Shown: in pieces, positions 1 to 7,202 of the stretch
Position numbering within the stretch: the first letter of the stretch is position 1
Layout: each line of letters begins with the position of its first letter
Translations under genes and position numbers: made by a program
Assembly (NCBI GenBank): GCA_009697495.1
Contig: SHUN01000083.1
Coordinates: 1 to 9,227, forward strand
Reading direction: 5' to 3'
DNA: 9,227 nucleotides
Source: Bryobacterales bacterium
GTDB lineage: Bacteria; Acidobacteriota; Terriglobia; Bryobacterales; Bryobacteraceae
Notes under the pieces: model-generated
The model's database searches: none
Told to the model about the DNA's origin: nothing
What the model saw: only the letters and a program-made list of their open reading frames with translations

Positions 1-285
1 CTTCGTCATCTCCCACACCAGCGGCGGCCCGCTGGATGAGAACTTCTTACTAATCCGGGTCTCACCGGAAATTCCGTTATGACTCGCCCCCAGAAACGAG
101 GGCCAGTCTTCGGTCACCGCGTTCTTTTGCAGCGCCGCCGGCTTCTTGTGACGTTTCGCTTCTGGATTGGCTTTCACCACGGCGGGCACACCGTTTGGCG
201 CGGCGACTTTGGGCGGCGCTGGATCGGCGAACTTCTTTTGACCCCAAACCGCGAGCGAACTGAAAAGGAGGGAGCGTCGATTCAT
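1..285 (-). CDS. PQQ-binding-like beta-propeller (BamB-like) protein, N-terminal part only
   Basis: Reading the minus strand from the ATG at 285 gives an open frame of 95 codons that runs off the left window edge, so the C-terminal part is missing. The protein starts MNRRSLLFSSLAVWGQ, a short export signal with a twin-arginine-like N-R-R-S-L-L stretch. A low-complexity P/A/K-rich linker follows to about residue 57. From about residue 58 comes DWPSFLGASHNGISGET, then a G-P-P-L-V-W-E stretch. This D-W-P-x-F-x-G-x-x-x-N-G-x-S pattern is the usual opening of exported PQQ-like propeller proteins (BamB/quinoprotein dehydrogenase-like) in Acidobacteriota, Planctomycetes and Verrucomicrobia. Family members bind redox cofactors or act as protein scaffolds, and the visible part cannot tell which. 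The gene is divergent from the hydrolase at 329. No convincing Shine-Dalgarno was found upstream. Confidence 0.8.
   Translation of the reverse strand, partial: MNRRSLLFSSLAVWGQKKFADPAPPKVAAPNGVPAVVKANPEAKRHKKPAALQKNAVTEDWPSFLGASHNGISGETRISKKFSSSGPPLVWEMTK
267..274 (+). promoter_or_regulatory. Shine-Dalgarno-like GGAGGGAG ahead of an alternative hydrolase start at 284
   Basis: GGAGGGAG lies 9 bases ahead of an in-frame ATG at 284, which would add 15 residues (MWRRNLFSHYTGNSS) before the start chosen at 329. The same bases encode the R-S-L-L-F part of the divergent gene's signal peptide on the other strand, so the match may be accidental. If the site is used, the two divergent start codons overlap within the CATG at 283-286. 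Confidence 0.35.
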
Positions 286-328
286 GTGGCGTCGGAACCT
301 ATTCTCTCATTACACTGGCAACAGTTCC

Positions 329-2566
329 ATGCGCCTCGTCTACTTCTTCCTCGCCCTCCCGCTCATCGCCGCCGATCCGGCAAAAACGCTGGCCGAGTTG
401 CTCACGCTGCTCCTGCCCTCCCGTGTCCCCGCCGATGGCCGCCTGAATCCGCTCGACAAAACCTGGGAAGACTGGGTGAAACGCACCGGCGAACTCCCGC
501 CCGATTTCGACAAACTTCCATCCATCCCCGGCCTCCCCGATCCGCTCCAAGGCGTCAAAACGCAAGCCCAGTGGCCCGCCCGCAAACAGCAACTCCGCAA
601 GGATGTCCAGCATTGGATGTTCGGCGAATTCCCGCCCACGCCTGCTAATCTCCGCGCTGTCGTCACTGCCACGCGCCGCGAAGGCGCCGTAACGGTTCGC
701 GAAGTCCGGCTGGAGTTCGGCCCGGACCACCGCGCCACGCTTCGCGTCGAACTCATCATCCCTGATGGCAAAGGGCCCTTTCCAGTCTTTCTCACCAACC
801 ACGCGCACAATCGTCCCTGGGTCTACACAGCCGTGCGCCGAGGCTACATCGCCTGCATTTATCACGCCACCGATCCGCGCTACGGCAACGGTGACGATTC
901 CGATGCCTGGCTCGACATTTACCCCGGAATTGATTTCCCTGTCATGGCGAGATGGGCCTGGGCCGGCTCGCGAGCCGTGGATTATCTGTTCACGCTGCCC
1001 GAAGTCGACAAGGCCAAAATCGGCATCACCGGCCATTCGCGCAACGGCAAAATGGCGCTTCTCGCCGCCGCTTTCGATGAGCGCATCGGAGCCGTTGTCC
1101 CCTCCAGCGGCAACAGCGGCGAGTCCAATCCATGGCGCTTTACATCGGACCCATTCGCCAATGAAAGCATCGAACTGCTCACCGGCGGCCAGTCGCATTG
1201 GTTCCATCCGCGGCTGCGATTCTTCTCCGGCCGCGAGGACAAACTTCCCGTCGATCAAAATACACTGCTCGCCCTGGTCGCCCCTCGCGGGCTGATGCTC
1301 TATACCGGCTACGCCGAATCGGCCAGTAATCCGGTCGGCTTCGAACAGGCGTATCGCGACGCTCTGCGCGTCTACCGTTTCCTGGGACGCGAACAAAACA
1401 TCTGGCTGCATCTGCGCGCCGGTGAGCACGGAACCACCGCCGAAGACGTGGAGATATTCTGCGATTTCTTTGACTCCGTATTCGGCCGCCGCCCGCGCCC
1501 CAAACTGGAGTCGTGGTCGCACGGCTATACGTTCGAGAACTGGCGCCGCCTTTCTAAGCAGGTTATCGACCCGTTAAAACAAGCGGCTATCTCTGACCCT
1601 CGCAAGCAGATCGAATGGGCACTCGGCGTTGAGCCTCCCGCCGTGCCGAACATGCAACTGCGGCATTCTCCGCTGGAAGTTTCAACGGCTGATAACTGGT
1701 TGGCGGGCATGTTCAAACGGCCCTCGGCGAACGCCGCCACGCGGGATCAAATCGCCAAGCAAGGCATGGCCTGGAAGGAAGTGCCCATCGGCGACGGCGT
1801 CATCGGCGATCTCTTTTACCCCGCAAATCAGACGGCTGGAAAGCTGCCCGTCGTCATCTGGCTCCACGGCTACAGTTATCAATACGGCTGGTCCATGCAG
1901 TCGCCGTGGCTTGCCAGCGTCAACGATCTCCGCATGGATCAACGCCCCTCCATTCCCAACCTCGTTCGCCGCGGCTTCGCCGTGTTGGCCTTCGATCAAA
2001 TCGGCTTCGGAACGCGCGTGCTCGAATCGCGGGAGTTCTACGCCCGATATCCGAATTGGTCGCTGATGGGCAAGATGGTAGCCGATACGCGCGCCGCCAT
2101 CGATACTTGCACACAGCTCGATATTATCGACCCGGCGCACATCTCGTTGATGGGTTACTCGCTCGGCGCCAAGGTCGGCTTGTTGACCATGGCGCTCGAC
2201 TCACGGGTCCACTCGCTGGCCGCGATCGGCGGGTTTGACGCACTCCGCCGCGCAACGAAAGAGAAGGGAGTGGAAGGCGTTCGGCACTACTCACACATTC
2301 ACGGGCTTATGCCGAGGCTCGGTTTCTTCGAAGGCCACGAATCGAAGCTGCCATTTGATTTCGACGCGGCGCTCAAGTTAACCGCCCCCCGCCCGGTGCT
2401 GCTGATTGCCCCGGCGCTTGACCGCTACGCCCGCATCGCCGATGTGGTGGCCACCGTGACTCCAGTCGCCTACCAAAACCTGACCTTCGAAACGCCGTTC
2501 GACTTCAACCGCTTCCGCCGCCAAACCCAGGAGCGCGTATTCAACTGGTTCGCCACCACCCCCTAG
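329..2566 (+). CDS. Exported tandem alpha/beta-hydrolase; N-terminal half CE15 glucuronoyl-esterase-like
   Basis: This 745-residue protein has two alpha/beta-hydrolase domains. The start at 329 puts a clean signal peptide (MRLVYFFLALPLIAADP) at the N-terminus; ATG 284 is the alternative and has a better Shine-Dalgarno. Domain 1 (about residues 95-400) has WAWAGSRAVDYL (from 209), the nucleophile motif GHSRNGK (Ser237), H-W-F-H-P at 290-294, Glu330 where the acid is expected, and His367 in A-G-E-H-G. G-x-S-R-x-G-K followed by H-W-F is the signature of CE15 glucuronoyl esterases, which cleave ester links between lignin and glucuronoxylan. Domain 2 (about 465-742) has W-L-H-G-Y near 507, GYSLGAK (Ser611) and A-P-A-L-D-R-Y-A (Asp698). 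No histidine follows Asp698, so this half may lack a complete catalytic triad. The second half could instead be structural or peptidase-like. The substrate is inferred and other esters are possible. It is followed after 61 bases by the DUF1080 gene, probably in one operon. Confidence 0.85.
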   Translation: MRLVYFFLALPLIAADPAKTLAELLTLLLPSRVPADGRLNPLDKTWEDWVKRTGELPPDFDKLPSIPGLPDPLQGVKTQAQWPARKQQLRKDVQHWMFGEFPPTPANLRAVVTATRREGAVTVREVRLEFGPDHRATLRVELIIPDGKGPFPVFLTNHAHNRPWVYTAVRRGYIACIYHATDPRYGNGDDSDAWLDIYPGIDFPVMARWAWAGSRAVDYLFTLPEVDKAKIGITGHSRNGKMALLAAAFDERIGAVVPSSGNSGESNPWRFTSDPFANESIELLTGGQSHWFHPRLRFFSGREDKLPVDQNTLLALVAPRGLMLYTGYAESASNPVGFEQAYRDALRVYRFLGREQNIWLHLRAGEHGTTAEDVEIFCDFFDSVFGRRPRPKLESWSHGYTFENWRRLSKQVIDPLKQAAISDPRKQIEWALGVEPPAVPNMQLRHSPLEVSTADNWLAGMFKRPSANAATRDQIAKQGMAWKEVPIGDGVIGDLFYPANQTAGKLPVVIWLHGYSYQYGWSMQSPWLASVNDLRMDQRPSIPNLVRRGFAVLAFDQIGFGTRVLESREFYARYPNWSLMGKMVADTRAAIDTCTQLDIIDPAHISLMGYSLGAKVGLLTMALDSRVHSLAAIGGFDALRRATKEKGVEGVRHYSHIHGLMPRLGFFEGHESKLPFDFDAALKLTAPRPVLLIAPALDRYARIADVVATVTPVAYQNLTFETPFDFNRFRRQTQERVFNWFATTP

Positions 2567-2612
2567 CCTGTGGAAAAGTGGTGCCAGGCACCACTTTTCC
2601 ACAGGCTAGGGG
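2560..2612. repeat. Near-perfect 53-bp palindrome between the hydrolase and DUF1080 genes
   Basis: Two 26-base arms (2560-2585 and 2587-2612) are exact reverse complements around a single A at 2586. The core reads GTGGTGCCAGGCACCAC and is flanked by AAAA and TTTT blocks within the arms. The left arm contains the TAG stop of the hydrolase (2564-2566). The right arm runs into the purine-rich GGGGAG (2609-2614) upstream of the ATG at 2628. No T-run follows the outer end, so it is not a classical intrinsic terminator. It could be a REP-like dispersed element, an RNA hairpin protecting transcript ends, a translation-modulating structure, or a protein-binding site. The symmetry is read directly from the sequence; the role is inferred. 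Confidence 0.9.
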
Positions 2613-2627
2613 AGTATCCTCATCCTG

Positions 2628-3215
2628 ATGCCCTCAATCCTTTTCTTCGCCATCGCCTTTACCGCCGCCGCCCAGAACTGGCAACCCGTCACCGGCTGGC
2701 AGGATACCAAATTCACCGGCCACGGCAAGTCGCGCGTGGAAAACGGCGTCATCACCCTTGATCCCGGCGCGCCCATGACCGGCGTCACCCGGCCCGGTCC
2801 ATTCCCAAAAACCAACTACGAAATCCGCTTCGAAGCCACGCGCGTCAAAGGCGGCGACTTCTTCGCCAGCCTCACCTTCCCCGTCGGCGAGTCTCACTGC
2901 ACTTTGGTCACCGGGGGCTGGGGCGGCGACATCGTCGGCCTCTCCAGCATCGACGGCTGGGACGCCTCCGATAACGAAACCCGCACCTATTTCACATTCG
3001 AAACCGCCCGCTGGTACGCCTTCCGATTGCAGGTTACGAACACCCATATCAAAGCCTGGATCGACGATAAACAAATCATCAACGCGCCTATCGCCGGCCG
3101 CGAAATCTCGCTCCGCCGCGGCGAGATGAACTTATCCGCGCCGCTCGGCTTCGCTAGTTACAATACCGCCGGCAGTATCCGAAAAGTCGAATACCGCCCG
3201 CTCGACCGCCCTTAA
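2628..3215 (+). CDS. Exported DUF1080 / 3-keto-disaccharide hydrolase-like protein
   Basis: This 195-residue protein begins with a short signal peptide ([16 protein letters not shown], likely cleaved after Ala15). The rest is a single beta-rich domain of the concanavalin-like DUF1080 type (PF06439). Supporting features are the V-E-N-G-V-I-T strand near residue 40, [19 protein letters not shown] from about residue 64, G-G-W-G-G near 97, R-W-Y-A-F-R-L-Q-V near 127, and I-K-A-W-I-D-D-K near 140. These recur in small exported DUF1080 proteins of Acidobacteriota and Planctomycetes. Some family members hydrolyse 3-keto-glycosides, while others are non-catalytic carbohydrate-binding modules, so the reaction here is unproven. 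The likely Shine-Dalgarno GGAG (2611-2614) sits 13 bases from the ATG, which is long, and touches the palindrome. The stop codon overlaps that of the convergent oxidoreductase gene. Confidence 0.75.
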   Translation: MPSILFFAIAFTAAAQNWQPVTGWQDTKFTGHGKSRVENGVITLDPGAPMTGVTRPGPFPKTNYEIRFEATRVKGGDFFASLTFPVGESHCTLVTGGWGGDIVGLSSIDGWDASDNETRTYFTFETARWYAFRLQVTNTHIKAWIDDKQIINAPIAGREISLRRGEMNLSAPLGFASYNTAGSIRKVEYRPLDRP

Positions 3216-4351
3216 CGCGTTTTGACTTTCGTCCAACTCCGCGACGCCGCCGACTGCAACACCGCGTCCGTCACATCATCCGTCGCCAACCCCTCACGGA
3301 ACGTCGGCGCGGCGCTCGTCCCGCCCCCAACAGCCGTGAGGAAATCCGCTATTTGATGGATGAACGTGTGCTCGTATCCAATCTGCAAACCGGGGACCCA
3401 CCAGTTAGCCATGTACGGATGCTCGCGATCGGTAATATGAATGCTCTTCCAGCCGCGTAACTTACCTTCGTCTTTATGATCGAAATACTGCAACCGGTGT
3501 AAGTCATGAAGGTCCCACATAATGGACGCATTTTCGCCGTTGATTTCCAAAGTATAAAGCGCCTTATGCCCGCGCGCGTACCGCGTCGCTTCAAATGTCG
3601 CCAGTGACCCGTTATTGAACCGCGCCAGAAACAGGCTGGCATCGTCAATCCCCACCGGCGTCACTTCGCCCGTCAGCGTATGCTTGCGCTCTTTGATAAA
3701 GGTCTCCGTAACCGCCGAAACCTCATCAATCCCGCCATTCAGCCACATTGCCGTATCAATGCAATGCGCCAGCAGATCGCCCGTCACGCCGCTTCCGGCC
3801 ACCTTCACATCCAGCCGCCACAGCCCTTCCCCGCCCTGCGGCAGGTCACTGGAAATCGTCCAATCCTGCAAAAATTTCGCGCGGTAATGGAAGATTCGCC
3901 CCAGCCGGCCTTCGTCAATCAACTGCTTCGCCAAAGTAACTGCCGGCACGCGACGGTAGTTATACCAAACCATGTTCGCCACGCCGGCCTTTTCCACCGC
4001 GTCAACGATAGCTTCGGACTCCGCCCCATTCCGCCCCAATGGCTTCTCGCACATCACCATTTTACCGGCCTTCGCCGCGGCAATCGCGATCTCAGCGTGC
4101 GTATCATTCGGACTCGCAATATCGATCAAATCGATGTCCGGCGATTCCACTACTTTCCGCCAGTCCGTCTCCGCTGAGGCATAGCCCCACTTATCCGCGA
4201 ACGCCCTCGCCCTCTCCCCGTTCCGAGCGCAGATTGTCTGCAAGACCGGCTGAAACGGCACATCGAAGAAGTTATTCACCTTGCGGAACGCATTCGAATG
4301 CGTGCGCCCCATGAACCCGTAACCAATCAGTCCAACCCGAAGTTGTTTCAT
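3212..4351 (-). CDS. Gfo/Idh/MocA-family NAD(P)-dependent oxidoreductase
   Basis: This 379-residue protein has the full length and layout of the family. The N-terminal Rossmann fold carries [13 protein letters not shown], with the GxGxxG glycines at 10, 12 and 15. The catalytic E-K-P motif is at 102-104 (M-V-M-C-E-K-P-L-G). In the C-terminal domain [13 protein letters not shown] (191-203) supplies the usual D192, H196 and D199 near the active site. The family oxidises or reduces a sugar or cyclitol hydroxyl using NAD(P), and the substrate cannot be read from the sequence. No signal or Tat peptide is visible, so it should be cytoplasmic. It lies 3 bases after the TIM-barrel gene with no Shine-Dalgarno of its own, which suggests translational coupling. 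The pairing fits a sugar oxidation/isomerisation step. Confidence 0.92.
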   Translation of the reverse strand: MKQLRVGLIGYGFMGRTHSNAFRKVNNFFDVPFQPVLQTICARNGERARAFADKWGYASAETDWRKVVESPDIDLIDIASPNDTHAEIAIAAAKAGKMVMCEKPLGRNGAESEAIVDAVEKAGVANMVWYNYRRVPAVTLAKQLIDEGRLGRIFHYRAKFLQDWTISSDLPQGGEGLWRLDVKVAGSGVTGDLLAHCIDTAMWLNGGIDEVSAVTETFIKERKHTLTGEVTPVGIDDASLFLARFNNGSLATFEATRYARGHKALYTLEINGENASIMWDLHDLHRLQYFDHKDEGKLRGWKSIHITDREHPYMANWWVPGLQIGYEHTFIHQIADFLTAVGGGTSAAPTFREGLATDDVTDAVLQSAASRSWTKVKTR

Positions 4352-4354
4352 AGC

Positions 4355-5395
4355 TTAGTCCCAACCATGCGCGTCGCGAACAGATATCATCGCCTGTAAC
4401 ACTTCGTTCCATGTCTGTTGATTCAGCATGACGGCGTTCGAGAACATGCACCCGTCCCAACAGATGTGCTGTACCGCGCGCGTCAGGTTCCCATCGTCAT
4501 CGCGCAACCAGGCCCCGGCGTCGCGAACGATGTCCAATTTCCCGTTCGGATCAAACGGCTGACAGTGCCGCCCGGTCTTATCGTGCGACCCGGCCCCCTT
4601 CACCGTCCCATCGTTCTGCGCAACGTGGAAATCGATCATCCACGGCCGTAGCGCCCGCGCCATCGTCCGATACGCCTCAGCCAACGCGACGCCGTCCTCG
4701 GAGCCCTCCGGCAACAGCCGGTCCTCCGGCGCGTTATAGCCCATCGTGAACAGCATGGTGTGCGCCATATCGGCCTGGAATCCCAGTGTTTTCGGCCTTC
4801 CCACCATCTCCAGCAGCTTCACATTCTGCCGCCAGCTATGCATCCCCGCCCAGCAGATCTCCCCCTCGGCCGCCAGCCGTTCGCCAAACTCCTCGGCGAT
4901 ATCGCAAGCCTTTCCAAACGTATCCGCAATCCGCCGCGTCCCCGCCTCCGGGTCTGCCAGCCAGTCATGCGTCCCGGTCGCCGAATCAATTCGCACCACG
5001 CCATAATTCCGAACGCCCAAATCCTTCAGTTTCCTGCCGATCCGGCAAGCCTTGCGAACTTGTGTCAGGAACTTCTCCTGCTCCACGTCGTCCCCCATCG
5101 CCGATCCGCCGCCCGTCGGCCCCCACACCGGAGCCACCATCGAGCCGACAACCAGCCCACGCCCGCCAATGTCATCGGCAAGCTTCTTCAGGTCGTCATC
5201 GGTGGAGTCAATGTCCGTATGCGGCGACGCCAGAAACAGGTCGACGCCGTCAAACTTCACGCCATCCACTGAGGCGCCGCAAGTCAGGTCCAGCATCGTT
5301 TCCAGCGAAATCGGAGGCTCCGAATCGGGGCCTTTGCCCACCAATCCAGGCCACATCGCGTTATGTAGCGCGGGAGACGCGCACTTAGTTTTCAT
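4355..5395 (-). CDS. Sugar phosphate isomerase/epimerase-like TIM barrel (AP_endonuc_2 superfamily)
   Basis: This 346-residue protein has no signal peptide, so it is probably cytoplasmic. The ATG at 5395 is preferred over a GTG one codon upstream because GAGG lies 7 bases before the ATG. The sequence looks like the xylose-isomerase-like TIM-barrel superfamily. Possible metal ligands in the expected order are E177/E179 in A-A-E-G-E-I, D209 and H212 in Q-A-D-M-A-H, H257 in I-D-F-H-V-A-Q, and H271 in G-S-H-D-K. The superfamily includes sugar isomerases, epimerases, inosose dehydratase and lyases acting on keto-sugars. Its place directly before a Gfo/Idh/MocA gene is a common pairing for sugar or inositol derivative catabolism. 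The exact reaction is unknown. It follows hemL after 26 bases. Confidence 0.8.
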   Translation of the reverse strand: MKTKCASPALHNAMWPGLVGKGPDSEPPISLETMLDLTCGASVDGVKFDGVDLFLASPHTDIDSTDDDLKKLADDIGGRGLVVGSMVAPVWGPTGGGSAMGDDVEQEKFLTQVRKACRIGRKLKDLGVRNYGVVRIDSATGTHDWLADPEAGTRRIADTFGKACDIAEEFGERLAAEGEICWAGMHSWRQNVKLLEMVGRPKTLGFQADMAHTMLFTMGYNAPEDRLLPEGSEDGVALAEAYRTMARALRPWMIDFHVAQNDGTVKGAGSHDKTGRHCQPFDPNGKLDIVRDAGAWLRDDDGNLTRAVQHICWDGCMFSNAVMLNQQTWNEVLQAMISVRDAHGWD

Positions 5396-5402
5396 CACTT
5401 TT

Positions 5403-5406
5403 CCTC
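5403..5406 (-). promoter_or_regulatory. Ribosome binding site deciding the start of the TIM-barrel gene
   Basis: On the minus strand GAGG is followed by seven bases and then ATG (5395). The GTG at 5398 would be only four bases away, so the ATG is the better start. Confidence 0.55.
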
Positions 5407-5421
5407 GCCTGTCAGCATATA

Positions 5422-6678
5422 TCAGAAAAACTCGGCAATCGCCTGGCGCGTATGCGCAATATCGCCAGCGGTGTGAGCCGTCGAAACGAACGCCGCTTCA
5501 AACTGCGATGGCGGAAAATACACGCCCCGCTCCAGCAAATGATGGAAAAATCGACCGAAACGCGCCGTGTCGGACGTCTTCGCGGCCTCATAATCCGTCA
5601 CGGGCGTTTCCGTGAAAAACAGCGTGAACATCGATCCCACGCGATTCACGGTTAACCCCGCCGGCAGCCCTTCGCAAAGCGCCGCTGCCCTCGTCTCCAG
5701 CCCCTCATATAACCCCGGATTCAACCGTATGTGCCGCAACATCGCCAACCCCGCGCTCACCGCCAGCGGATTGCCCGACAACGTCCCCGCCTGATACACA
5801 TTCCCCACCGGAGCCACCTTCAGCATGATCTCTTTCCGCCCGCCGTAAGCCCCGATCGGCAGCCCGCCGCCAATGATTTTCCCAAACGTCGACAGATCCG
5901 GCGTGACCCCGAACATCGCCTGCGCCCCGCCCCGCGCCACGCGGAACCCCGTCATCACCTCATCAAATATCAACAACGCTCCATGTTTCCGCGTCAACGA
6001 AACCAGCGCCTCCAGAAACGCGGACGACGGCAACACACAACCCATATTGCCCACTACAGGCTCCAAAATCACGGCGGCAATTTCTGAACCGTGCGCCGCA
6101 AACGCCCGTTCCAACGCCTCCACGCTGTTATAAGGCAATGCAACCGTCGTATCCGCAAACGCCTTCGGCACGCCCGCCGTGTCCACAATTCCCAACGTCG
6201 CCATCCCGCTCCCGGCCTTCACCAGCAGCGAGTCCACATGCCCGTGGTAACAGCCTTCAAACTTGATCGTCAGGTCGCGCCCCGTAAACCCACGCGCCAC
6301 CCGAAGCGCCGACATCGTCGCCTCAGTCCCCGAATTCACCAGGCGAATCATTTCCATCGACGGCACCGCGTCGCGGATCTCTTCGGCCAGCTCTATCTCC
6401 CGCTCCGTCGGCGCACCGAAACTTGTGCCGATCGTCAGCGCGTCTTCTATCGCCGCGAGTATCTCCGGATGACGGTGGCCGAGTAACATCGGCCCCCACG
6501 AACCTATAAAGTCGATGTACTCATTCCCATCGGCGTCCCACAGCCGCGCGCCATTCGCGCGAGCCATGAATCGCGGCGTCCCGCCAACGCTGCGAAACGC
6601 CCTCACTGGCGAGTTCACTCCGCCCGGCACCAGTTCCTGGGCGCGGGCTAATAATGCTTCCGAACGAGAAGTATTCAT
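5422..6678 (-). CDS. hemL: Glutamate-1-semialdehyde 2,1-aminomutase
   Basis: HemL is a PLP enzyme that converts glutamate-1-semialdehyde to 5-aminolevulinate, the last step of the C5 route into tetrapyrroles. It acts in the cytoplasm, usually as a dimer. The 418-residue length fits the family. The start [20 protein letters not shown] is typical, followed by [10 protein letters not shown] at 59-68, N-S-G-T-E-A at 115-120, Y-H-G-H at 144-147, I-F-D-E-V at 237-241 with the cofactor-binding Asp239, and T-F-G-K-I-I-G-G-G with the Schiff-base lysine at Lys267. The later [13 protein letters not shown] stretch is also diagnostic. The gene starts 6 bases after the lipoprotein stop and has no clear Shine-Dalgarno, so coupling to the upstream gene is likely. 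No key residue appears to be missing. Confidence 0.97.
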   Translation of the reverse strand: MNTSRSEALLARAQELVPGGVNSPVRAFRSVGGTPRFMARANGARLWDADGNEYIDFIGSWGPMLLGHRHPEILAAIEDALTIGTSFGAPTEREIELAEEIRDAVPSMEMIRLVNSGTEATMSALRVARGFTGRDLTIKFEGCYHGHVDSLLVKAGSGMATLGIVDTAGVPKAFADTTVALPYNSVEALERAFAAHGSEIAAVILEPVVGNMGCVLPSSAFLEALVSLTRKHGALLIFDEVMTGFRVARGGAQAMFGVTPDLSTFGKIIGGGLPIGAYGGRKEIMLKVAPVGNVYQAGTLSGNPLAVSAGLAMLRHIRLNPGLYEGLETRAAALCEGLPAGLTVNRVGSMFTLFFTETPVTDYEAAKTSDTARFGRFFHHLLERGVYFPPSQFEAAFVSTAHTAGDIAHTRQAIAEFF

Positions 6679-6684
6679 AACAAT

Positions 6685-7116
6685 CTAAGGATGCGACTTC
6701 GGCGCCACTGGCGGATGGCCCGCCGGCATCTCCCCCGTCGGCATCGCCGTGTTGCCATGCGGATTCGCCACCGACGGCTTCACCGTCCACTTCCCGCCTT
6801 CCATCAGCAGCGAATAATTCATCTGGATTCCCGCGCCCCCTTCCTTCGGGGAAACGGACACAGTGGCGTCCGCCTCTTTGTCTCGAAAACTTACGAAGAC
6901 AACGTCGATTTTCATCGACTTCGCCAGCATGTCGCTCCGCTTGCCCAGATGATCGATGATCGCCTGTTTGACGGCATCCTGGTTTTGCGGCGCTTTGGCG
7001 CAAGCGGCCAAGAGCGCAAGGAAGAGAAATAGAATTCGTACAGGCACACAAGGATTATAGCGGGCAGGCGTGTAATTGGGAAAGAGAGCGGCGTTGCAAA
7101 TTCTCCGCGCGTTCAT
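6685..7116 (-). CDS. Small putative lipoprotein of unknown function
   Basis: From the ATG at 7116 this is a 143-residue protein. It has a hydrophobic stretch V-R-I-L-F-L-F-L-A-L and a lipobox L-A-A-C (Cys39), so it is probably lipid-anchored in the envelope. A short helical stretch (QDAVKQAIIDHLGKRSDML) comes next, then alternating beta-type segments (IDVVFVSF, ADATVSV, GKWTVKP) and a P/G/H-rich tail. No named family was recognised. Two starts compete. The ATG at 7116 has GGAGG 8 bases upstream but leaves an unusually long 26-residue segment before the hydrophobic core. A GTG at 7047 gives a normal 23-residues-shorter signal (VPVRILFLFLALLAAC) but no Shine-Dalgarno, and an exact TATAAT lies just upstream. 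The gene leads the run into hemL with a 6-base gap. Confidence 0.75.
   Translation of the reverse strand: MNARRICNAALFPNYTPARYNPCVPVRILFLFLALLAACAKAPQNQDAVKQAIIDHLGKRSDMLAKSMKIDVVFVSFRDKEADATVSVSPKEGGAGIQMNYSLLMEGGKWTVKPSVANPHGNTAMPTGEMPAGHPPVAPKSHP
7054..7082 (-). promoter_or_regulatory. Sigma70-like promoter inside or just before the lipoprotein gene
   Basis: On the minus strand TTCCCA (7082-7077, four of six matches to TTGACA) is followed after 17 bases by an exact TATAAT (7059-7054). Transcription would begin around 7047, at the GTG that gives the shorter lipoprotein, so the transcript could be leaderless. It could also be the main promoter of the hemL run. This rests on sequence match only. 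Confidence 0.45.
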
Positions 7117-7124
7117 TCTCCTTT

Positions 7125-7129
7125 CCTCC
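7125..7129 (-). promoter_or_regulatory. Strong Shine-Dalgarno for the long lipoprotein start
   Basis: GGAGG on the minus strand lies 8 bases before the ATG at 7116, ideal spacing. It supports a transcript that begins further upstream, possibly reading through from the channel gene, and competes with the downstream TATAAT/GTG arrangement. Confidence 0.55.
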
Positions 7130-7202
7130 GCACGTGCCCGCTAACGCACCGCCGAAGCCTAAGCCGATCCGCGAAACCGATCTCCTCAAAACCATCCAGC
7201 AC

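Noticed and set aside
79..648. Plus-strand frame of 189 codons at the left edge
   Set aside because: It crosses from the opposite strand of the propeller gene into the hydrolase in a wrong frame, and its composition is Arg/Pro-rich as in typical shadow frames.
299..1522. Minus-strand open frame of 407 codons opposite the hydrolase
   Set aside because: It lies wholly opposite the CE15-like domain, whose motifs are clear. Its predicted protein shows no recognisable domain, and long antisense frames are expected in GC-rich genes.
2560..2612. Reading the palindrome as a classical rho-independent terminator
   Set aside because: No run of T follows the outer end of the stem on either strand, and a gene likely belonging to the same unit follows at once.
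2378..2761. Two small frames on opposite strands that both begin MEKWC and share A-P-L-F-H-R-L-G
   Set aside because: Their similarity comes only from reading the palindrome at 2560-2612 from both sides. They then run into wrong frames of real genes.
3615..5615. Several plus-strand frames of 60-200 codons opposite the oxidoreductase and TIM-barrel genes
   Set aside because: All are antisense to genes with clear family motifs and have Pro/Arg/Ser-rich compositions without domains.
5731..6486. Plus-strand frames of up to 131 codons opposite hemL
   Set aside because: hemL on the minus strand is unambiguous, and these are Arg/His-rich shadows.
6521..7051. Second minus-strand frame of 176 codons overlapping the lipoprotein gene and the hemL start
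   Set aside because: It is Gly/Arg-rich with no domain and overlaps the 5' end of hemL in another frame. The lipoprotein frame has a lipobox and a good Shine-Dalgarno.
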